NCBI GenBank assembly: GCA_964540005.1
Contig: CAZILN010000290.1
Location: 1-11,188 of the forward strand
From: CAZILN01 sp964540005
GTDB lineage: Bacteria; Bacteroidota; Bacteroidia; Bacteroidales; SM23-62
Reading direction: 5' to 3'
Length of the DNA: 11,188 nucleotides
The position numbers were made by a program, and so were the translations under genes. Shown here piece by piece: positions 1-9,200 of the stretch. Within the stretch, counting starts at the first letter, position 1; each line of letters begins with the position of its first letter. A model generated the notes under the pieces. The model was not told the DNA's origin. It did not search any database and worked only from the letters and a program-made list of their open reading frames with translations.

Positions 1-204
1 ACTGTAGAGGGAGATACTGTACTGGATGCAGCTGCAGAATATTCCACTGGATTCCGGAAGATTGCTAAAACCGGTAATGCCCAGAAAGATACTACCCTGG
101 TTATTGACAGCCTTGCCCGGACAATACATTACTGGAGTGTCCAGGCCATCGATGCCGGTTTTGCCGGTTCTGCCTTTGCCGCTGAACATAGCTTTGGCCC
201 TGCT
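1..204 (+). other. C-terminal part of an Fn3-like domain (unit 0)
   Basis: Residues 1-68 of the partial protein match the second half of the four complete Fn3-like domains downstream. Shared landmarks are GFRKIAKTGNAQ, YWSVQAID and FAGSAFAAE, seen later as YRKIPALGNAQ, YWSVQSID and FAGSAFAAQ. It is the most divergent copy. Its presence means at least one more repeat unit, perhaps including another propeller, is encoded upstream of the window. Confidence 0.8.
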
Positions 205-3200
205 TTCACCCATCAGACTGATATTCCACTTACAGGAGTAGAATATGGTTCGGTGGCTTGGGGGGATTATGATAATGACGGGGACATGGATATACTTTTG
301 ACAGGAGATACTATAGGTATTGGTGGTGGTTGTACTAAAATTTATAGAAATGATGGTAACAATACATTCTCTGAAAGAACTGTGACGGGAATAACCGGTG
401 TATATAACAGTTCAGTAGACTGGGGGGATTATGATAATGACGGTTACCTTGATATACTTCTCAGTGGTTCTAAAGGTACGGGTGAAGTGACAGAAATCTA
501 TGAAAATGATGGCGATGGTACTTTCACAAAACTGACGATTCCGGGACTTGCCGGGGTACAGACTTCTTCAACTGTCTGGGGTGATTACGATAATGATGGC
601 GACCTGGATATCCTGCTGAGCGGATCTTCCGGAGATACCAAGATCACCAAAATATACAAAAATGAAGGATCCGGCACATTTACTGATCAGGTATCTATTA
701 TTCTACCAGGAGCCTGGTTCGGAAGTGCCGACTGGGGGGATTATGACAATGATGGGGACCTTGATATACTGTTAACCGGGAATCCCGGTGTCGGCGACCT
801 AATATGTGATATATTCAGTAATGACGGAGATGGCAATTTTTCCGAAGTGACAGGGATAGCCATTCCAGGCGTAAGCAGCAGTTCTACTGCATGGGGCGAT
901 TATGATAATGACGGGGACCTTGATTTTCTTGTATCAGGTAGCGAGGGCGGAGCAAGAACTGAATTATACATAAATGACGGTAATGATGATTTCACTGAAT
1001 CAGGTATCGCTTTTGAGGGCGTATATTTTAGTTCAGTAGCCTTTGGAGATTATAATAATGATGGATACCTCGATATTATCGTGGCAGGTACAACTAATGG
1101 ATCAGACCAGTTTACAAAAATCTATAAAAATGATGGAGGCGTTAATTTTATTGAACTGTCAGACTCCTTGCCGGCTGTTTCGGAATGTGCATTGGCATGG
1201 GGGGATTATGATAATGACGGGGACCTGGACCTTTTATTGACCGGGGATACCGGCAGCGGGTTCATCTCAAGGATCTACAGGAATAACAACAGTACTACCA
1301 ACACACCACCCAATCCGCCATCAGGCTTGTATGCAAGAGTAATGGATGATTCGGTGACCCTGTCCTGGGACAGGGCAACCGATCCTGAAACACCCCAACT
1401 CGGACTTTCCTATAACGGATACCTGGTTTCCGAAGCAGGTGATACTATCTGGCACAGCATGTCAGATGTCACAACCGGATTCAGAAAGTTGCCTGACCTT
1501 GGAAACGCACAGCAAGATACAGCCTGGACAATTAAAGGATTAGCTCCAGGAACTTATTACTGGAGCGTACAATCTATTGATAATGCTTTTGCAGGATCGG
1601 CCTTCGCAGCCCAGGATACCTTTAATTTTGATTTTACGGAACAAGCAGGTATATCATTATTTAAAGTTAAATTTGGAACATCTGCCTGGGGTGATTATGA
1701 CAATGATGGCTTTCTGGATATTCTGTTGACCGGTTGTACTGAAACAGATACTATCTCTAAGGTGTATAAAAATGATGGAAGCAATAATTTTACTGAACAA
1801 ACCGGAATCACATTAACCGGAGTAGCAACAAGTTCAGCAGCCTGGGGAGATTATGATAATGATGGAGATCTGGATATTTTATTATGCGGTCATAACGGTA
1901 GCGACAAGATTACCAAGATTTATAGAAACAATGGTGACAATACATTCACTGAGCTAACGGGGATTTCTCTGACCGGTGTTAACTGGAGCTCATCTTCCTG
2001 GGTGGACTATGACAATGACGGGGACCTGGATATTTTTGTAGCAGGTTTGGGATCATTAGATTCAAAGATTTATGCCAACGAAGGAGATGATATTTTTACT
2101 AAACAACTTGACATTGATCTGCCGGGAGTTGCCTATGGTTCAGTTATCTGGGGTGATTATGATAATGATAGCGATCAGGATCTTCTTATAACAGGACAAA
2201 CACCTGGTAATGATACCATTTCAAAAATATATAGAAACGATGGGAACAATATCTTTTCTGAGCAAACGGGAATTTCTATAACAGGAGTTAGATGGAGTTC
2301 AGCAGCATGGGGTGATTATAACAATAACGGGAATATGGATATTCTCATTACAGGAGCAGATAGTGTCAATAAACCCATTGCTAAAATCTATAATAATAAT
2401 GGAAATAATTCATTCTCAGAGCAAACAGGAATTAATTTAGAAGAAATACGTATTGGTTCTGTCGCATGGGGTGATTATGATAATGATGGGAACCTGGATA
2501 TACTGATAACAGGTAGTAATATACTTAATAAACGCATCTCAAAACTATACAGAAACAATGGAGACAATTCTTTCAGCGAACAAACACATATATCTTTAAG
2601 TGGAGTTTCCGTGAGTTCATCCGCATTTGGGGATTATGACAATGATGGAGACCTGGACATCCTCTTATCCGGCCTAACTAAGGGTGGAGATCTAATTTCA
2701 AAAATCTACAAAAACAACACACTTACCGCTAACTCAGCGCCACAACCTCCTTCTGGATTGACTGCCAGGGTCATGGAGGATTCCGTTACCCTGTCCTGGA
2801 GCAAGGCTACTGATACTGAAACCCCCCAAGACGGGCTCAGCTATAATGTGTACATCCTGACGGAATCGGGTGATACTGCATGGAGCAGTATGGCAGATAT
2901 TGCAAATGGTTACCGGAAGATTCCAGCCCTTGGGAATGCTATGCAAAATACCAGCTGGACCATAAAAGGTTTGACTCCCGGCACATATTACTGGAGCGTT
3001 CAGACAATAGATCATGCATTTGCAGGATCAGCCTTCGCTGAAAGAGACACCTTTAATTTTGATTTTACTGAACAGGCAGGGATCCCGCTGACTGGAGTGC
3101 GTAATAGTTCTGTTGAATGGGGGGATTATGATAATGACGGGGACCTGGATCTCTTATTGGCCGGATATTATAATGATGGAGCAGCTGTCTACGTTGCAGA

Positions 3201-6200
3201 AATCTATAAGAATGATGGTGGCAATGCCTTTTCAAAACTAACCGGCCTTTCATTACACCCTGTAAATGACGCTTCGATGGCCTGGGGGGATTATGATAAC
3301 GACGGGGACCTGGATATCCTTTTATCCGGTCAGGATAGTGACTTGAATTCGAGGGCAATGATATATAAAAACACCGGAAGCAATACATTTGTTGAGCAAG
3401 GAGGAATTACTTTAGACGGGGTCTATGGCAGTGAAGTTGACTGGGGGGATTATGATAATGACGGGGACCTGGATATCCTCCTGTCAGGAGTTCATGCCAC
3501 AGGTGACCGCATAACAAAGGTGTTCCGGAACACTGGCAGTGACTCTTTCGAAGAGCAGGCATTCACTTTTACGGGTGGAGAAATCGGTACGGCTGAATGG
3601 GTTGATAGTGATAATGACGGGGACCTGGATATACTTATTACTGGGAACTCTGACAGTGGTAACTTTACAGAATTATATTTGAACAACGGGGACAATTCTT
3701 TCTCACTGGTAGCTGGGACAGCTATGGACGCTGTGCGCTGGAGTGCAGCGGATTTCGGGGATTATGATAATGACGGGGATCTGGATCTGGTGATTTCCGG
3801 GGATATTCCTGTTGACCCCAACGATATAACAAAAATCTACAGTAACCTGGGGAACAATGTATTCACCGCAGAAACTGGCATTTCTTTAACCGGTGTCCAG
3901 CGTGGTACCTTAGACTGGGGAGATTATGACAATGACGGGGACCTGGATCTCATTCAGACCGGCCAGGATGTATCTGGAGGCGTTTACATAACAAAACTCT
4001 ACAGAAATAATGGTAATAACTTCTCGGAGCAATATGGAATGTCCTTTGACGGGGTATACGAAGGTGATGTAGCCTGGGGGGATTACGATAATGACGGGGA
4101 CCTGGATATAGTTCTGAGCGGTTATACCGGGACAGAATACGTTTCAAAAATATATAAGAACAACACAGGCACACCTAACACGCCTCCCCTGGCACCAGCA
4201 GGTTTATTTGCTCGGGTCATGGATGATTCGGTTACCCTGTCCTGGTTTAAGGCGACAGATGGGGAGACACCCCAGGACGGGCTCAGCTATAATGTATACA
4301 TCCTGACGGAATCAGGGGATACTGCCTGGAGCAGTATGGCAGATCTAACTAATGGATACAGGAAGATACCTGCCCTGGGAAATGCACAGCAGGATACGGC
4401 ATGGACCATTAAAGGCCTGGCTCCGGGAACTTATTACTGGAGCGTCCAGTCCATAGACCATGCTTTTGCCGGATCAGAATTTGCCCCGCAGGATACCTTT
4501 AATTTTGAGTTCACGGAACAAACAGGGATTAATTTACCCGGTGTTACTAATAATTCAGTTGCTTGGGGGGATTATGATAATGATGGCGACCTGGATATTC
4601 TTTTAACAGGACTGAGAGACTATATCAACGATAACCCTATTTCAAGTATCTATCAAAACAACGGGAACAATACATTCACCGAACAAACAGGGATTTCATT
4701 AATCGGTGTTGGTTTAGGTTCAGTGGAGTGGGGAGATTATGACAATGATGGCGACCTGGATATTCTTTTAACAGGATGGGACGGTACCGAAGGTGTTTCA
4801 AGGGTTTATAGGAACAACGGGGGCAACACATTCGAAGAACAAACAGGTATCAATTTACAGGGTGTATTTTACAGTTCGGTTGAATGGGGCGATTATGATA
4901 ACGACGGGGACCTCGATATACTCTTAACAGGAAGCGATTACGATGGTACCTGGTACTATTTTACCAAGATCTACCGGAACAACGGGGACAACAGTTTCAC
5001 GGAACAAACCGGGATTGGTTTACAGGAAGCAGCTACCGGCTCAGCTGAATGGGGCGATTATGATAACGACGGGGACCTCGATATACTGTTAACAGGATAT
5101 TATAATGATGGTGAGGGACACTATGTTTCAAAAATTTACAGGTACGATGGCGGCAATACATACACTGAACAAACAGAAATCACATTGGAAGAAGTTAGAT
5201 ATAGCTCAGTCTCATGGGGGGACTATGATAATGACGGGTACCTGGATATACTTTTAACCGGAAGCACTAATGGTGCTGACACTGTTTCATGGATCTATAG
5301 AAATGCTGGTGGCAGTACGTTCTCGCAACAAACCACAATATCCTTAACGGGGGTTGCTCGAAGTTCCGTAGACTGGGGGGATTATGATAATGACGGGTAC
5401 CTGGATATTCTTTTAACAGGATGGACCGGAACCGGGCGTGTTTCAAAGATCTATAGGAACAATGGGAATACCTTTACCGAACAAACCGGAATTTCTTTAC
5501 CAGCGGTTGACCGGAGTAATGTTGCCTGGGGCGATTACGATAATGATGGTGACCTTGATATCCTGCTGACCGGTATGACAGGCAGTGAAGATGTAACAGA
5601 TGAATATATTTCCAGAATATTTAAGAATAACTCCGGCACATCCAATACCGCACCTGATATGCCATCCGGGCTTTCCAGCGTGATTGATGGATTCTCAGTA
5701 ACCCTGAGCTGGGATAAGGCCACCGATACCCAGACGCCACTAGACGGGTTGAGCTATAATGCCTATATCCTGACAGAAACAGGGGATACTGCCTGGAGCA
5801 GCATGTCGGATATAGCCACCGGGTACAGGAAGATCACGGCCATTGGTAATGCCCAGCAGAATACCAGCTGGACCATAGACAGCCTTAAGCTGGGAGTTTA
5901 TTACTGGAGCGTCCAGGCCATAGACCATGCCTTTGCAGGGTCAGCATTTGCTTCCGAAGAGACGTTCGAGATAGTGACCCCTACAACTGCGCCGACAGCA
6001 TCTGATGAGTTTGCCTGCTTTGGAGGTATAATCCCGGACCTGTCTGCTACAGGCACAGACATTAAATGGTACAGCGACGCAGCCTTACTGACACTTGAAC
6101 ACAGCGGGAACCCCTTCCCCACCGGGCATACTGATCCGGGTGTCTATACCTATTACGCCACCCAGACGGTCAACGGGTATGAAGGCCCCGCAACAGAGGT

Positions 6201-9200
6201 AACCCTCACAATTTACGATTTGCCTTCCGCTTCAATAACAGACAGTACTACCATATTGTGCTTTGATGATGAAACAGGATCCGCCACGGTAACTCCTTCC
6301 GGCGGAACCGCTCCCTACACCTATTTATGGGATGACATTGTTCCGACAACCGATTCAACGGTGTATGGACTGGCCGGGCAACAGTATTACCATGTTACGG
6401 TTACAGATGCCAATCTGTGTTCTGTAACCGACAGCGTATATCTCTCACAACCGGATCTTTTAACAGCTGATTTCACCGACAGCATTCTTATCAGCTGCAA
6501 TGGTTTCAGTGATGGAAGCCTGACGGTAACCCCCTCTGGAGGAACAGCACCATACACATATCTCTGGAATGACGGTCCTGGCACCATGGATTCCATTGTA
6601 ACCGGACTTCAGGCAAACCAGTACTATGTTGTTGAGATTACCGATGCAAACCTTTGCATGGTAACGGACAGCACTATGGTATCAGAACCCGGTCTCTTAG
6701 CTGTGGCTTCCATTACCGGTTCGGATATTTCCTGCTTCGGATTACAGGACGGAACCGCTACGGTTACCGAAACGGGAGGCACCGCTCCATTCACCTACCA
6801 GTGGGATGATGATGCAATGACCACCGGCGCGACTGTCAGCGGACTATCCCCGGATCAGTATTATCATGTAACAATCACAGATGCCAATCTGTGTATTATA
6901 GCAGACAGTATAATGGTTTCAGAACCGGCAGTACTGCTTGCCAGTATTTCAGACACATCCGATATCAGCTGCTTTGGATCCTCTGACGGTTCAGCAACTG
7001 TAACACCATCAGGCGGAACCGCTCCTTATACCTATCTCTGGGATGATGGCCTGAATCCAACCGATTCAACTGTTAACGGGCTGATGGCCGGACTTTACTA
7101 TCATGTTACAGTTTCAGATGTAAACCTCTGCACTGTGATGGACAGTATTTTGCTCAGCGAACCAGGACAGATAAGCATAAGTGTTTATGATAGCGGCAAC
7201 ATTTCTTGTTTCGGTTTCTCAGATGGATGGGCAACTGTGATGGCCTCAGGCGGGACAGAACCATATGCATATTTATGGGATGATGTCGGTAATACTGCTG
7301 ATCAGTCAGTTACAGACCTGTCTGCTGACATCCACTACCATGTAACGGTTACAGATGGCAATGGCTGTACAATGCTTGATAGTGTGATGCTTTCACAGCC
7401 TGACCTGCTATCAGTTGAAATTACAGACAGCGTGAAGGTAAATTGTTTCGGATCCCCAGACGGTGGAGCAACAGCGACCCCGTCAGGCGGTACTGCACCT
7501 TACACCTATCTATGGGATAATGATGCCGGTGCGACAGAAAATATGGCTACAGGCCTGTATGCCAATCAGTATTATCATGTAACACTCACGGATGGCAATT
7601 TATGTACCGCTACTGACAGTATTCTTCTTTCAGAACCACCATTGCTGACTGCAGTCATTACTGATACGACCCATATTACCCAGGCCGGACTCTCGAATGG
7701 TACGGCAACGGTAACGGCATCAGGAGGGACAGGAGCTTACAGCTATGTGTGGGATGATGCTTCACTGACTGCCGGTGCTTCGGTAACCGGACTTTCGGCC
7801 GATACATGGTATCATATTGTGGTAAGTGATGCAAATCTCTGTACTGCCGCTGACAGCGTTATCCTGCCTGTCGCAGGTACTTTCAATGCATATATCCTGG
7901 AAAAAACAGATCCGACATGTTTCGGATACAGTGACGGAACTGCATCCGTATCAGTTTCTGGTGGGAAAGCGCCGGTTACAATCCAGTGGAATGATGATGC
8001 AGGCACGACTATTGCTCAGGTAAGCGGACTCAAAGCAAATGTATGGTATCATGTGACTGTCACCGATGCAGACCTTAATACAGCAAAAGACAGCATCATG
8101 CTCGTTGATCCGGAACCATTGACTGTGAACCTTGGTGAAGATCAGGGCATCTGCACGGGAGATGCTGCTGTCCTGCATGCAGGAACCGGCTATGAGTCCT
8201 ATTTATGGTCTGTAACCGATTCCGTTTCAGAACAACTGACCGTCACTATTGCTGGTAATTATTCTGTCACAGTTACTGATGCCCTGGGCTGCTTGGCACA
8301 GGATACGGTGAAGGTCACGGTATATTCCCGTCCTGGTGCAACAGTGGCTGCCGATCAAACGATTTGCGAAGGAGATTCAGTAAATATCGGACCCGGGGAT
8401 ACAGGAAACAGTTTTGAATGGACCTCATTGCCCTCCGGTTTTACCTCCAACCAGAATAATCCAAAAGTAGCTCCTTCCGTCACAACCACATATATCTTAA
8501 CGGAAACAGTAATATTAACAGGGTGTTCGGCAACTGACAGTGTAAGCATAACAGTTACTCCCGCTCCAGCTATTAACATCCTTGATAATAAGGTTATATG
8601 TGTGGAGGGAATAGGGCCCTTCCAACTGGGTTCGGCCGCCATCGCCGATCATTCCTACTCCTGGACCTCAAACCCAGCCGGATTTAATTCATTCGAGTCC
8701 AATCCGACAGCTACTCCTGCGATGACGACCACATATATCCTGGACCAGACTGAAAATGCTACAGGATGTGCTGCCAGGGATTCGGTAACAATCACCGTTA
8801 ATCCTGTACCTCTTGCACAGGTGGCTGATGACCAGGCATTCTGTGAATCTGCTGTTACTGAGATCAGTATCGGGGCGGATCCGGTTACGGGTAATACCTA
8901 TAGCTGGATATCCATCCCGGCAGGATTCTCCTCAAGCGATTCCGATCCTGCAGTGACTCCGGATGAGACGACCAGTTATATACTGACAGAAACTGTTGGC
9001 GGAACGATCTGTCAGACAACAGATACGGTAACAATTACAATAAATGAAGACCCGGTAGTCTCTGTGATTGATGACCTTTCTGCCTGCTCCAACGAGATAG
9101 GACCAACCCGGATAGGATCGGACGAAATCAGTGGCAATAGCTATTCATGGACATCAGTACCCGGAGTTTTCACCTCCAGTGAAGCGAATCCAAGTGTAGA

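Noticed and set aside
253..255. GTG at 253 as the start codon of the giant gene
   Set aside because: The same frame is open back to base 1 and codes for a recognisable Fn3-like half domain and the first strand of blade 1. There is no signal peptide at 253, and it would cut a blade in two.
2734..3015. Antisense open frames such as 2734-3015, 3065-3388, 7951-8178 and 9856-10173
   Set aside because: They lie opposite strongly conserved coding repeats, recur because the repeats recur, and show no domain, signal or start-site support.
259..5560. CRISPR-like pattern (near-identical stretches of 20-30 nt at regular distance)
   Set aside because: The distance is 150-165 nt, always a multiple of three, and both the repeats and the intervals code for one continuous protein.
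265..5560. Dockerin or EF-hand domains suggested by DxDxDG loops
   Set aside because: Each loop sits in a unit of about 53 residues with flanking beta strands (LDILLTG, KIYxNxG), as in FG-GAP/VCBS blades. No paired helices or dockerin-type spacing are present.
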